64,000 nt of DNA. Origin: Diogma glabrata. Its lineage: Eukaryota; Arthropoda; Insecta; Diptera; Cylindrotomidae. The DNA is taken from NCBI GenBank assembly GCA_963693315.1, contig OY856187.1, forward strand, positions 387,485,685 to 387,549,684, given 5' to 3'. Under the pieces are notes generated by a model. That model was not told where the DNA came from. It was given only the letters and a program-made list of their open reading frames with translations, and did not search any database. Shown here one piece after another: positions 33,733-45,647 of this stretch. The position numbers and the translations under genes were made by a program. Every line of letters begins with the position of its first letter. Within the stretch, counting starts at the first letter, position 1.

Positions 33733-34091
33733 TTTGCAAATAACTAAATTCAATTGAAAAATATCGTTCTTTAGACATTTTTTCGCAGTTTTTTGCAAAA
33801 CAAATTTTTGTGTTTTCTTTTTTTTATTTTAAGTTATAGAAAAACATTTAAGGAAAAAGAACGTTCCATGTCACCAGTATCCTAAAGTGCACCATTTACG
33901 AGTTATATTGCTTACAAGGAAGCAAAAAAACATTTCCTGCCGTATTTGTTGAATAATTCCAGTCTCCAGGTTCCGAGCGAGTGGACTCGGCAGGTCCATT
34001 ATGTGAGTACCCTCCGCCAGACATTAAAAAAAATTCTGAGCTTTAACCGACAACAACACGTACAATCCGTAATTCTATGGGCCTAAAACAT
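33733..34091. other. Non-coding DNA
   Basis: Unique sequence with nothing recognised. Confidence 0.4.
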
Positions 34092-34752
34092 CATCCGGAA
34101 ACGATTAAAAACGATAACGAATTAATTTATAAGAATACAAATTTTCATAAATGTTAAATGAAAATAAATTCTAGATTCAAGGACTATTAATATAAAAAAA
34201 ATTCTAAACTAGAAACTAATAATTAATTATGTATACATACATTATTTATTGTTGAAACTTATATGAATTTGAAGAGTTAATCAAGTCAAAAAAAATCTAA
34301 ATCAATGAGTTTTCAATTTCGTTTATTCAGGAATGTGGTTTTAAGATTTACAGAATCAGGTTTAATTTTTGTCTATTTTTGGGCGAGCTACAGTTGACCG
34401 ACCGCGTCGCATATTTTACGATATTTCTTTTAGTTGCCTTCTGTTACCTAATTTTGCATTTTGCATTTTATATAAAGATAAGAAGTTCATTTCATTTCTA
34501 TTTTTAAAATTTTTGAAAACTTTACTTACTTTACATTTGAATTCCTTAACTCACTACCGTTACATATGCAATCTTGGACATTTTATTGTGCACCAAATGG
34601 AGTTACGCTAACATTGTCGACCTTGTAATTTATTTGAACATTTCTCGAAACCAAAAAAAAACAAGAAAATAAGGTTTCTATCAAAATCGAATGGAAATTA
34701 ATTTGTGAATCGTTACCAACTCTTTTGCGAAAATCACATCCTCTGTTTTAAA
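34092..34752 (+). repeat. Dispersed direct repeat, copy 2
   Basis: Partner of 28323-28880 in the same orientation. It contains about 60 extra bases near 34565-34630 (CAATCTTGGACATTTTATTG) that are absent from copy 1. Confidence 0.75.
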
Positions 34753-34949
34753 GTTTTCTCAGTCACAGAATTTCCTTGAAAAATGCCTCCAAAATTTTAC
34801 CAAACAAGTTTTTTACTTAGTTCTTCTTAAAATACTTAATTCACTATAGATTTGAATTTTGAATAGATATTGAGCTATTAAGGATTTTTAAGAGCAATGA
34901 AAAGAAATAATTTTTTTTATTTTTCAATTCGAAAGTGAAAACCTGGACT

Positions 34950-35978
34950 TTTCTCAAAGAAATCCATTTATCCTATACGTATTGCAGACCTACTTGATTT
35001 GAATGAATCTGAGTCAATTTGGTATGTGATTTAATTTTATTTAAATATTTGTGTTAGTTTATCTTTCGTCTGATACTCACCAGGCCTTCGCCACTTTTAT
35101 TTGATTATCATCACATATTTTTAACTTCGTGAGGTCCCTGTCCTTCACGAGTCCGACAACTTTTGTAACTGCCATTTTCCTCGATTCAGTCGCTTTTTCG
35201 TTCGGCAAGCTCAGAAAAATGCCCATTGATTTTGTAAATTTATGTGTTATTATGGTTTTCCATATTATAATAATAATATTTTCCATATTATTATTCAAGA
35301 ATAATAATTTAAGAACTGAGGATGACGTAAGTCGAAATCGATATTCTATAAAATAAAAAAATAAAATTCAAATTGTTACTATAAGGAAGTTTATATTATT
35401 AATAAAATAAAAATAAACAGTAAAAAGTATATTTTAAATATTGCATTTGTAAATTTACTACTACAATTTTGTTTTTTATTAATTCGGGGTGGAAATTGGT
35501 TTCATGAAACAAGGGTAGCCTTGTCCGACAAAAATGTATCTGCTACTGTCGAATCTGGGAACCCAAACATGCCAAAATGCCAACTGTTGAACTCAACGAT
35601 AGCAGCCAAATTTTTGTCGGATAAGAATACCCTCGTTTTCTAAAACAAATTTCAACCACCAATCAATAAAAACAAAATTGTAGTAGTAAAGTTACAAGTT
35701 ACCGGGCAATCGGCATTTTTCTGAGCTTGCCGGACGAAAAACGACCGAATCGAGGAAAATGGCAGATACAAAAGTTGTCGGACTTGTCAAGGAAAGCCCC
35801 ATACGAAGTAAAAAATATGCGATGATCATCAAATAAAAGGGGCGAAGGGCTGGCGAGTATCAGACGAAAGATAAATTAACACAAATATTTAAATAAAATT
35901 AAATCATACCAAATTGACTGAGATTTATTCAAATGAAGTAGGTCTGCAATACGTATAAGAGAAATGGATTTTTTTTTT
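34950..35978. mobile_element. Fold-back element, largest copy of its family
   Basis: About 1.03 kb. The left arm (34950-35230 and 35445-35540) and the right arm (35640-35978) are inverted copies: ACGTATTGCAGACCT, CTTTCGTCTGATACTC, TCCTTCACGAGTCCGACAAC, TTGTAAATTTACTACTACA. The left arm is split by ~210 bases of unrelated AT-rich DNA (35235-35445). No transposase. Related to the elements at 23103-23578 and 31497-31782. Confidence 0.75.
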
Positions 35979-38900
35979 GAGAAATGGAATCATCAAATGA
36001 AACAGACGAGAGCTTGATGACTATAATGAAAATGCATCGTTAATTTATTTCAGGATTATTTACATAAACATCATTACTCATTTTTTGTGCCTGCCTCGTA
36101 TCTACCACTAGCATTTCTTGTTGATAGCAGTTGTTCCTAATCCATATTTCACCAATTATGTCCTTAATTTACTTCATACTTCTATATAATTGAAATCATT
36201 TAGACCTAATATTTCCCAGCTCCTCTGAAAAATTTATTCTTTTTGATCCACAAAACAAAATGAAGTTAGTTATTTGATTATAAAGTTCTCATGCCATCTT
36301 TAGAATTATTTTATAACACATCGATTAAATTAAACTGTATATGTGATGTGATTATGGTAGCTTTGCAATAATGGCAAAAAAACTTAAACACTAACAAAAA
36401 AGAAAGTGACTTTTGCGCTTTTTATACACAATTTACTAATTACGAAGAACTCTTGATTCAAGCTGCACTGAAAAAAATATGTTGGTGTATAGAAACAAAA
36501 CCAATATTGTAGAATTAACTGATTTTAGTAAAATTAACAAAACGTTTTGTAAATTGTACCAAAATTTTATTGATTCTACAAAATTTATTTGACCGAAACT
36601 AATGTTATAGAAAACAGCAACATATTTTTTCAGTAATACTTTGTTTAAAGTGTATCATATTTGCTTTCGAAACGTTTGCTAACAACTGGAGACCGAAATA
36701 ACGCTCCGTTGAGTAAATGTACCATGGTTTCATAATGTGTAATTAGCTTGTTTACAGTTTCCCGTCCGCATTATGCCCACAACAATATTAACTACGGTCT
36801 ATGTGCTTCTGCATTATTGGTTACGGTTTGAAGTTTCTGTTCAAAATCAGCTCGAAGACTAACCGTTAAATTAATAAAAAAAACTCATTACTTAAAAGCC
36901 GGTAAATCGATTATTTTTTACCGGTTGTAGCTTCCAATAACTTGCCTAAGACTCAAAAATATTAGTTGGTAAATCGTGACAAGTTTGACAATTTATTTAC
37001 ACAAAAACTTTTTATAAATCAAAAAATATAATTTTCCGTTCTGTGAGACTATTACGATGGGCTGTCGAATAATTGTTTGGCTGACACTTCTAGTTCTGAC
37101 ATATATTTTTTTAAACTTGATATTTAACTTTTTTGTAATGTATCTAATTGTTCTGAATATCAACTTTCGGTTTGTCACTCCCGATAGAACCAATTGATCG
37201 ATGGATGTCCCATGATGTTGTTTTAAAAATGTAAAAACATTCATTCCTGATAATCGTTGTTGATGAAACTTGGTACATAAACATTTAGTACGACTCTGAA
37301 CAGTTCTGCCTCCCAACTTACAGTGTGTCACTTCCGGTTAAATTTTAAGTGGGTCTACCGCACAACTGCTTATTTTAAAGTAAAATAACTTGGTACTCTA
37401 ACTGATTTTAATAAAACTTGTCATATATGGCATTTTCTAAGCTCACAATAATTCTGAATCCCAACTTTTGATAAGAAAAATCTACGGCGAGGGTAAGTTA
37501 TTTAAACTATACTTCCAGAACGCTATATTTCCACAATTGGTGGTCAGATGAATCCATGCATCAGTGAACTGTCAATATATTTTTATAATTGTATTTTTTT
37601 AAATGTAAGCGAAACTAAATGCAATATATTTAATTTTTAAATTATAATAATTGATGAACCGCATGACCCATATTGAACTTTAGTCCGATTATTAATTAAA
37701 ACTTTTGAATTGATGACGTTGAATTTTCTTTTCTGTGATCAACCTCAGTTTTATTTTATAAACTTCACTTTGTGTAACGATTTATTATGTCAATATACTA
37801 CAAATTACAACAGAATCAAATAATAGAAATTTTGATGATAACTTGAACTTGATTTAACGATAAGGTTCGTCCAATATTTTTTATATTAATCATATTCTAT
37901 GTTTACAGTTCGATGTCTGTATCAGCTTTTAGTAAATAGAATTTATGTAATAACATATACAACTTACATCATCATACACGTTGAATAATGTTAATAACGT
38001 GATGAAAAATTTAAAGGGGTTATCGGGTCCAAACGTTGGTCTAAAAAGAATTTCGAAGAGTGTAATAATCGAAATTCAATTCATTTATCTTTATTCTTTA
38101 GCCAATTAAAGCAGACGCATCAAATAGTTTTTTTTAGATTGCGTGGATTCTCCACTTTAGGCTTCCGATTCGAGCGTTGTGTAATTAGTGCAAGCATCAA
38201 ATTTTATAACAAAAATATTTCAATTAAAAATGTTTTCAATGAAATCTAAAAAAAATTCTAAATCAATTTTTTTAATAAATTCAGCAACTTTCCTGGGAAA
38301 TTTGCAGATTTTATTAAAAAAAAATCCAACCTCCTAGCGCCCACAAAGAAAATGGAAGTTGGATCTCAGGGTTGGTTCGATGCAAAATTAACCTTAGTCA
38401 ATTATGATCTGACCATTCATTCGAAAATATAGTCAATCGCCAGAACCAGGAAATCCACCTCCAAGCCATCAAGACTGAAGTATAGGAATTTGTCAAAACA
38501 GACATATGTACATAGATGACATATTACCATTTGCAGTTTTATTCAATCAAAAATGATAATTCTATGTAAACATAATATCTGTTGTCTATTTATAGCAAAT
38601 TAATTGCTTATATATAGAAACTTTAATAATTTCCTGTACTTATGAATAATAACTAATTACGCTTATGTTTACGTTTAGAAGTTATTGATCAATAAAATCT
38701 ATACGTTGTCAGAATCGATAAATATTTATAATAAAATACAAGTATACCAACAAGTGCACATGTTAGAAACAAACAAATTTTCATGGCATAATTCGAAAAC
38801 TATTTTTATAGAGTTAAGCATGAGAAGAGGTCTGAACAAAATCGGTATTTTTCTCTTCCAATCGGTGTAATCACCGTTGTATTTGCACGCACGATGAACA

Positions 38901-39233
38901 CTTGGTGCAAAATTAATGCAAGCTGTTTTAAAGAAGCTTATAAGATCACTGAGTTGGAATCTTTTATTTTATTTATTCAAATATATTATCAAAAATTAAG
39001 AATCAACTTTTAACCCTTAAAATTATTATTTACCGTGCTATTCGTGGCGCCAGTTTCATTAAATTAAAACTGATTACATAATAACGACAAACCAGAAACC
39101 TATTAATCTACATATTTTTATTTTCATTATATCAAAAGTTCAACTTGAATCTCTTAAACGCGATTTATTTATAGAAATATAAATTTCAAAAGTAATCGAT
39201 TATATTTAGTTAAGAAAGGTCTTCCTCTATTGA
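35979..39233. other. Non-coding DNA
   Basis: About 3.2 kb without a recognisable gene. A small MITE lies at 36467-36634. A 112-codon minus-strand frame (36993-37331) has no domain I recognise. Confidence 0.5.
36467..36634. mobile_element. Small MITE with ACTGAAAAAA ends
   Basis: 168 bp with ~20-bp inverted ends: ACTGAAAAAAATATGTTGG at left and the inverse of ACTGAAAAAATATGTTGC at right. No open frame and no clear target duplication. Confidence 0.5.
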
Positions 39234-39237
39234 TAAG
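39234..39237. other. Target-site duplication TAAG, left
   Basis: TAAG immediately precedes the outer left LTR. The same four bases follow the outer right LTR at 62807-62810. Junctions between the internal units lack it. Confidence 0.85.
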
Positions 39238-40712
39238 TGTGGGGGTCGGGTATGCCAAGTGTACTTCTTGTGCGCGTTGAAAAAATACCTGGGAAGTCTT
39301 ATGATTACCACTTACCTGGTATTATTCCCCGGATCATGTATTTCTCGATCTCGTATGTGTTGTTTTTATAAAATACACACCATTTATTACAACTTGTTAT
39401 TTTTATTGGTAACACATGAAATTTTTACTACAAATGATTTGAGGAAAACTCTCGGTTTTCCTATTGAACAATATTCTATTTTAATAGCGAATGATTGTTT
39501 GGGAAAACTTCTTGTTTTCCTATTAAAATTATGTGAGCACAAACACTACTTTTCTTTAACAACTGATTTGTGGGAAAACTTCTTGTTTTCCTATTAAACA
39601 ATATTTTATTTTAATAGCAAATGATTTTTTGGGAAAACTTCTTGTTTTCCTATTAAAAGTATGTGAGCACAAACACTACTTTTCTTTAACAACTGATTTT
39701 TGGGAAAACTTCTTGTTTTCCTATTAAACAATATTTTATTTTAATAGCAAATGATTTTTTGGGAAAACTTCTTGTTTTCCTATTGAAATTATGTGGGAAA
39801 AACTTATGGTTTTTCTAATTTTTCACTATTTCCACTTTAAGAAAACTTATTTGAGAAATCACTACTTATTTTTTTGATTTTAAAACTGTTTTGGAATTAC
39901 TTCGACGGACAGTAATTCCACGTATATACAAACCGAACTTCAGACTAACTTTTCATTCAATTTTCTATATTATTTATAGGAAATTGTGAATGAAAAATTG
40001 ACCAATCACAAAATAGTGATTTTTTTTTTCTATTTTATGAATGAATAGAAACAGTGAGAACTAATTACTCAGCATTTAATATTTTTAATTGAAAATGTTA
40101 TATATTTTTTGTATACGTTATTTGAATCGTCGTTTCCGTTAATCGAATTTTTATTTAATTGTTTAATATGTTTGGATTATCATAATTGGTTTTAGGTTTA
40201 TATTATAGGAATTTTTGTAAGTAAGACATTTTTTGAACGGAAAGTTTTTTGATAGTTTTTCCATATATTGTATGTTTGGATTATTTTATTTGGGATTTGG
40301 TTTTAGAGAAAATCGCTGAGAATGGAATTTTGGTGAATAGAAAAATTATTGGATAATTGAATTAATATTTATATTAATTAAAACATGTTTTAACATGTTT
40401 GTTTGGTGAAAATTGCTTAGCTTAGGCGTTTTGAATTTTATTGTATATTCAAGAAATGTTCATTAATTTCATAAGATGATGAAATTAATTTGTAGGAATA
40501 GGCTTATAGAAATGTTTGGTTAAACAATATGTTGTAATGTTTGGGAATGGTTGTTACATCTTATGATGAAATAGGGTTTTGGGTTATAAATGGGTTGTAA
40601 TATCATTGGTTTGGTTATAATATCTTTTATTCGTTTTGTTTGTACTAAACCTTATGTGGCTTTTGAGATTCTTTATAGAGGTTCATGTATATTCCGGTTT
40701 AGGAATACTACA
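39238..40712 (-). repeat. LTR 1 (outer 3' LTR)
   Basis: 1,475 bp. In element sense it starts TGTAGTATTCC and ends GACCCCCACA, the standard TG...CA ends. A possible AATAAA polyadenylation signal lies at 39383-39388, about 145 bases from the 3' end. It contains the hairpin array described separately. Confidence 0.9.
39443..39817. repeat. Hairpin array in LTR 1
   Basis: Six near-identical 19-base hairpins GGAAAACTTCTTGTTTTCC (first one with a CTCTCG loop variant) begin at 39443, 39502, 39573, 39632, 39703 and 39762, with a seventh, weaker one near 39796. The steps alternate 59 and 71 bases, so the higher-order unit is 130 bases. Confidence 0.85.
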
Positions 40713-40726
40713 TCTCTCCCCTCTTT
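40713..40726 (-). other. Polypurine tract, unit A
   Basis: In element sense AAAGAGGGGAGAGA directly precedes the 3' LTR. This is the RNase H-resistant primer for plus-strand DNA. Confidence 0.85.
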
Positions 40727-41119
40727 GCAAATATAAAAAATGAAAAATGAAGTTTTTCATTTTTTATAGATTGTTATATAATTTAGAAATAATAATTGAT
40801 AGTGTGCTTTTATAGTGCTTTTTGTGCTTATTAGTTTGATCAATCTGTGTTCTTTCCCTTATTCTATAGGTTTTTCTTTATTTTATATTATTATATTTTT
40901 TTTTCTTATTTCTATGCTAAAATTTATCAACTTTAATAGTTTGATTTTTTCTTAATGTTACTATATTTTATTGAATTGTATTGAATTACGTATGTTTTTT
41001 TCTTTTCTTTTTTTTTTATTTTTATATAAAAGTAGAAATGTTTGTTTATTGTTATTATTTGAAAAACATAAAATTTATTTATTAAAAAAAAATGATTCAT
41101 AAATGGTAATGTATTTAAA
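40727..41119. other. 3' untranslated region, unit A
   Basis: AT-rich sequence between the env stop and the polypurine tract, with no frame of note. Confidence 0.6.
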
Positions 41120-43060
41120 TTATATTGAATCGCTATTTACGATTTTATTAATACGTCTCGGTTTTGCCGATATCGTTGGTTCTGTTGCGATTGTAGGTTC
41201 TGTATACGTGGGGTTGTCTTCGATTGTGCGTATGTCTTCAGTAAGTCTTTCGTTAAAGTTTGCTGTTTCTATCGTGTAATTTTTATTTTTTAATTTTAGT
41301 CGTTTTCTAAGTCCATTAAAAAGTAGGACTATTGATATACAAATAAATCCTATCATTGCTATTGAGCTAAACGAAATATTTAATATTTTTACGTTTTCAT
41401 TTTGACGTAATTCCCTTTCAGTTTTGATTTTTTCCAATTTTGATTCCTGTTTATTTATTGTTTGTAACAGCTGATGAAAGTCATTTTTTCCGTCTTGAGA
41501 TGTACTGATTATTGGAATTTTTAACGATTTATGTGTTAATTCGTATTCTTTAATCGAATTAAATTTAATATCTTCCGCATCTGGGAGTTGTGGACTTGTA
41601 AGGATATGAATTCTTATGTCCTTGTTATTTTCGTATTTTAGTTGGATTCCATTTGAAGTCGCTTCACAATTATTATATAGATATAATACAACTGTTCTAT
41701 TTACATTGAGTAATGTTTCGTTATTGTTTTTACACTTTATATGTATGTTAAAGCTTTCCTTAGTTATTAGTAACCATGAGTTTGGTGCATACATTCGAAC
41801 TATTAGATTTTTTGGAAATTCTATCTCTTTGTATTCACATGTGTGACTATTTTGTCTAAAAGGATTATCAAATAGTTGGGCCAAACAATTAAATTTTTTG
41901 TCTATTATTAGTGGCGAATTTTGTTTACAAATTTTTGTTTTATATTCTTGTTTTAATAGAATTTCTTGACACTGTTGTAATTCCGTTAAGGACGTAATTT
42001 GAAAAGTTTTTGTTTCTAGATTTGTGGCTAATATAACGTTTTGTATATCGTACGTTAGAAATGTGTTTTCATTGATGAATGGTATTGGGTAAGGCTTATG
42101 AAGTTTGTATTTAATATCAGTTGGGAGTGGAATTTCAATTTTTATAATAATTTTATTCTTGAAAATTATCGAATTTACGTGTAGTAATTGTTGAATAATT
42201 AGTGGGTTACCTATATATAAACTTTGTCCTTCTTTCGTAATGTCATCTAATTCCTTCGCGATAATCGTCATGTTTAAGAAAGATGGGTGGATTTTGTTTT
42301 CTGTTAAGAAAAGTATGCCCGATATAAAGGTTGATAAGATACTTTTTATTTCGTATAATGTATTTATTAATAGATCTGAAACCTCAATTATGTATATTCT
42401 TTTCTCTGTTCTGATCTGTTGTTGCGCTTGTTGCATCGATAACATTTCAATGTCTGTATTAATTTTACTTATTTCGGTCCAACTATAATTAAGATTTTTT
42501 TCAATTTGGTTGAATTTTGTATTGGACCAATTCATACTTGTTTTAATGATGCTAGTTTGTTGTTCCAATAATTTAATGTTTTCTAAATCGTTTGTTTCTA
42601 ATCTTCTTACTTTATTATATAATATTTCTGAATCGTCACTATCCATTGTTCCAAATAACGTTTTTTGTAATTTACCAATTCCGTTGAAATAACCTGTACT
42701 TCGCTTCGTTCTAATCCCTAACAAGTGGCTAATTTCGTCTTGTTGTGTGGCTATGTCGTTTATTAATGTGTCTAACTCGTGAATTATGTTTTTGCAATAT
42801 GGTGTACGTATTATTTCTGATTTTCCTACGTGACAAACTCTGTTAATTTCTACTTTAGATTTTTCTATTAATATTGTTATGTTTCTTAAATCTAATATGT
42901 CAACTCCAGTGAGGATTGACCATGAATCTAAATAAAATATTCCTTCTCCTACTTCTTCGAAAATTATTTTTCTATTACTCACATCTTTAATTGAATATAT
43001 TATTGTTGTAGCGCTGCTAATTAAAAATCCCCATATAATCGTTTGTAAAATCATTTTCAT
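41120..43060 (-). CDS. env: Errantivirus envelope glycoprotein, unit A
   Basis: Fusion glycoprotein of the type shared by insect errantiviruses and baculovirus F proteins. I start it at the ATG 43058-43060 because a splice acceptor lies 7 bases upstream. This gives 646 aa. Residues 1-23 are a hydrophobic signal peptide. A furin site RTKR lies near residue 117-120, followed by a Gly-rich fusion segment (STGYFNGIGKLQKTLFG). The middle part is rich in Asn and predicted helices. A membrane segment (SSIAMIGFICISIVLLF) near residues 565-582 precedes a ~65-aa cytoplasmic tail with Tyr and Pro-Thr-Glu motifs. The open frame is intact, so Env may be the best-preserved product of the element. Confidence 0.85.
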   Translation of the reverse strand: MKMILQTIIWGFLISSATTIIYSIKDVSNRKIIFEEVGEGIFYLDSWSILTGVDILDLRNITILIEKSKVEINRVCHVGKSEIIRTPYCKNIIHELDTLINDIATQQDEISHLLGIRTKRSTGYFNGIGKLQKTLFGTMDSDDSEILYNKVRRLETNDLENIKLLEQQTSIIKTSMNWSNTKFNQIEKNLNYSWTEISKINTDIEMLSMQQAQQQIRTEKRIYIIEVSDLLINTLYEIKSILSTFISGILFLTENKIHPSFLNMTIIAKELDDITKEGQSLYIGNPLIIQQLLHVNSIIFKNKIIIKIEIPLPTDIKYKLHKPYPIPFINENTFLTYDIQNVILATNLETKTFQITSLTELQQCQEILLKQEYKTKICKQNSPLIIDKKFNCLAQLFDNPFRQNSHTCEYKEIEFPKNLIVRMYAPNSWLLITKESFNIHIKCKNNNETLLNVNRTVVLYLYNNCEATSNGIQLKYENNKDIRIHILTSPQLPDAEDIKFNSIKEYELTHKSLKIPIISTSQDGKNDFHQLLQTINKQESKLEKIKTERELRQNENVKILNISFSSIAMIGFICISIVLLFNGLRKRLKLKNKNYTIETANFNERLTEDIRTIEDNPTYTEPTIATEPTISAKPRRINKIVNSDSI

Positions 43061-43066
43061 TTTTAT

Positions 43067-43130
43067 CTGTAAAATTATATATAAACAAAAATTGAATTCT
43101 TGGAGAGAAAAAAAAAAAAAAAAAATTAAA
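43067..43130 (-). promoter_or_regulatory. Putative env splice acceptor, unit A
   Basis: In element sense an 18-base T run and CTCTCC are followed by TATAATTTTACAG, with the AG at 43067-43068 and the env ATG 7 bases later. Errantivirus env is known to be made from a spliced RNA. The donor was not located. Confidence 0.55.
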
Positions 43131-43214
43131 ATGTTTATATTTGTTTTCCAATTTTGTTTTGTGTTATTTGCCAATTGTGGTTATTTTTATTTTTAAAAAT
43201 AAATTTTATTAGAT

Positions 43215-45647
43215 TTAAATGGTTGCTAATTTCAACCTATTAAAGTGTATTACTTTATTCTTATTTCTGATTCTAATTGTGCAATTTACTGGGCCATTAA
43301 TCTTCACGATTTCATACGGTCCGATCCAGTTTTCTGAAAGTTTGTTTTTCTTAGCTTCGTTTTTATAATAAACGTTGTCGCCTACTTGAAAATTAATTGG
43401 GTTTGTGTATCTGTCGTAATATTTTTTGTTTTCTTCTTTAGATTTTTTTAAAAATTCTTTATTTATAAGATTTGCCATTTGAGTTTTGTGTTTTATTATG
43501 TAAAAATAATTTTCATTGTTGTAAACTGGGCTTGGAGGTGCCTTCAAATTAGTTGGTAATGTTATATTAAAGCCAAATAAACATTCCATTGGTGTTAATT
43601 TTGAACGACTGCTCGGAGTGTTATTGTGGACGAATGCAGCTTGCCTTAACCATTGGTCCCAATTTAGTTGATCGTGCTGTACGAAATTCCGTAGATATTC
43701 CCCTAAAGGCCGGTGACTTCGTTCTAGGATACCATTAGCTTGTGGGTGATATGCAGTTGTTTCAATTTTTTTGATTTTTAGAAATTTGCAAACTTGTTTG
43801 AATACTTCTCCTGTAAAATTTGATCCTTGGTCTGTGAGTAAGACCTTTGGTACTCCAAATCTCGATACTATTTCGTCATAAAATATTTTTGCTACAGTAT
43901 TGGCTTCTGCATCTGGCATTGGGTAACAATCAAAAAATCGCGTTAGTTCATCTTGGAAAGTTAGGATATATTTATTACCATTGTGTGTTGTTGGTAATGG
44001 TCCTACCATATCTAAAAATACTTTATCAAAAGCTCTTTCCGGTATTTTTGAGATTTGCATAGGCATTTTTATCAGTTTCGAGGTTTTGTTCTTTTGGCAT
44101 TTTTGACATTTTTTCACATAATTTTTTATGTCCTGTATCATGTTTTTCCACTTGTATTCTCTTACTATTCTTAAGTAGGTTCTTTGCGCCCCTTGATGAC
44201 CTCCTAAAGGTGAATCATGGTAGTCCTTTAGTATTTGGATGATATCCTCTTGTTGTGTAATATGCTTAATTTTTGTGTGTTCCTCATCGGAATTTTCCCA
44301 ATCCTCTTCCGTGTCGATCGGTACCATTTGATTTTTTTCGATTTGGTTAGTGTTTGTCTCATTATTGGTCATATGGTTTTTCTCTTGGTTTGTTATATTA
44401 TCCATAGCTTTTGCTGCCTGGGCCCGTGTGATTGCTAGTATCTTGGTTTTCTTGTTTTCAGCATTTGAATTGTTCTCCATTATTTCGTCGTTGTTCGGCA
44501 ATCTGCTTAATGTATCGGCATTCTGATTTGTCTTACCTGGTTTATATTGGATTTCGTAATCATAATCCATTAGTTTAATGCTGAATCTAGCTATTTTCGA
44601 ATTCGGGTGTGAAATATTTATCGCCCCTTTCAATGGTTTATGATCAGTGTAGATTGTGAATTTTCTTCCATATAAATAACACCTGAAGGTTTTTACTGCC
44701 CAAACTATTGCTAGTAATTCCTTTTCTATGGCTGAGTATCTTCTTTCTGCATCATTTAGTGATCTGCTTGCGTAAACTATTGGTTTGTCGGAGTTGACTT
44801 CCCCTTGTGAAAGGATTGCTCCTAATGCGGTGTTACTTGCATCTGTTGTTACTAAGAATGGTTTTTTGAAATCAGGATAAATTAATATTGGTGGGTTAAT
44901 TAATAAATGTTTTAGTTTTTCGAATGCGAATTGACATTCATTAGTCCATTTGAATTTTGAATTTTTCCTTAACAATTTGTTAATAGGTTCTGCAATTTTT
45001 GCGAATCCTTCTATAAATTTCCTGTAATAATTTGCGAATCCCAGAAATGATTGTGTTTGTCGTACCGTTCTTGGTATCGGATAATTCTTAATTTTATCTA
45101 CCCTACTTGGGTCTGGTAGTACTCCATTTTCTGTACATTGATGCCCTAAATACACTATTTCTCTTCGAAGGAATTGACATTTTTCTAACTTTACTTTTAA
45201 ATTGAACTTTCTAAGTCTGTCGAATACTTTTATTAATTTTGAGTTGTGGTTTTCTAAGTCTCGTCCATAAATGACAATGTCGTCTAAATACACATAGCAT
45301 TCGATACCTTGTAGACCTGTTAAAACGTGGTTCATTATGCGCTGAAATGTAGCAGGTGCTCCTGTTAAGCCAAATGGCATTCTCACAAATTCGTAGTGCC
45401 CATATGCAGTACTGAATGCAGTTTTTTCACGGTCTGCTTCGTCTACTAAAACTTGATGATATCCGTCCGCTAAATCCAACGTTGTGAAATACCTAGAGTA
45501 GCCGATTTGATCTAGTATTTCTTCGATCCTAGGTAACGGGAAAGCGTCACCTAAAGTTATTTTATTAAGTTTGCGAAAATCTATCACAATACGAAACTTC
45601 TTTGTATTGTCAGTAGAACGTTTTTCTACTACTAGTAGCGGTGAGTT
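43215..45647 (-). CDS. pol: Errantivirus Pol, RT-RNase H-integrase part, unit A
   Basis: Continues Pol after the TAG at 45648-45650 and has no start of its own. Numbering from the GTG at 45587: RT catalytic Asp38 in TTLDLADGYHQ and YLDD at 100-103; RNase H with Asp249 (TTDAS), Glu290 region (AIEKELLAIVWA), Asp315 (TDHKPL) and Asp358 (NADTLSR); integrase zinc finger H457-x6-H464-x29-C494-x2-C497; core D526, D586, E622 (D-x59-D-x35-E); C-terminal GPY module around W754-Y758. All catalytic residues are present and the frame is open to its TAA. The enzyme copies genomic RNA to DNA in the capsid and inserts it in the chromosome. Translation depends on passing both the gag-pol frameshift and the in-frame stop. 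Confidence 0.85.
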   Translation of the reverse strand, partial: NSPLLVVEKRSTDNTKKFRIVIDFRKLNKITLGDAFPLPRIEEILDQIGYSRYFTTLDLADGYHQVLVDEADREKTAFSTAYGHYEFVRMPFGLTGAPATFQRIMNHVLTGLQGIECYVYLDDIVIYGRDLENHNSKLIKVFDRLRKFNLKVKLEKCQFLRREIVYLGHQCTENGVLPDPSRVDKIKNYPIPRTVRQTQSFLGFANYYRKFIEGFAKIAEPINKLLRKNSKFKWTNECQFAFEKLKHLLINPPILIYPDFKKPFLVTTDASNTALGAILSQGEVNSDKPIVYASRSLNDAERRYSAIEKELLAIVWAVKTFRCYLYGRKFTIYTDHKPLKGAINISHPNSKIARFSIKLMDYDYEIQYKPGKTNQNADTLSRLPNNDEIMENNSNAENKKTKILAITRAQAAKAMDNITNQEKNHMTNNETNTNQIEKNQMVPIDTEEDWENSDEEHTKIKHITQQEDIIQILKDYHDSPLGGHQGAQRTYLRIVREYKWKNMIQDIKNYVKKCQKCQKNKTSKLIKMPMQISKIPERAFDKVFLDMVGPLPTTHNGNKYILTFQDELTRFFDCYPMPDAEANTVAKIFYDEIVSRFGVPKVLLTDQGSNFTGEVFKQVCKFLKIKKIETTAYHPQANGILERSHRPLGEYLRNFVQHDQLNWDQWLRQAAFVHNNTPSSRSKLTPMECLFGFNITLPTNLKAPPSPVYNNENYFYIIKHKTQMANLINKEFLKKSKEENKKYYDRYTNPINFQVGDNVYYKNEAKKNKLSENWIGPYEIVKINGPVNCTIRIRNKNKVIHFNRLKLATI

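Noticed and set aside
36993..37331. 112-codon minus-strand frame
   Set aside because: No homology recognised. The surrounding DNA looks like an interspersed repeat.
39259..39597. 112-codon plus-strand frame in each LTR
   Set aside because: Antisense to the element and composed of the hairpin repeats. Identical in all LTRs only because the LTRs are identical.
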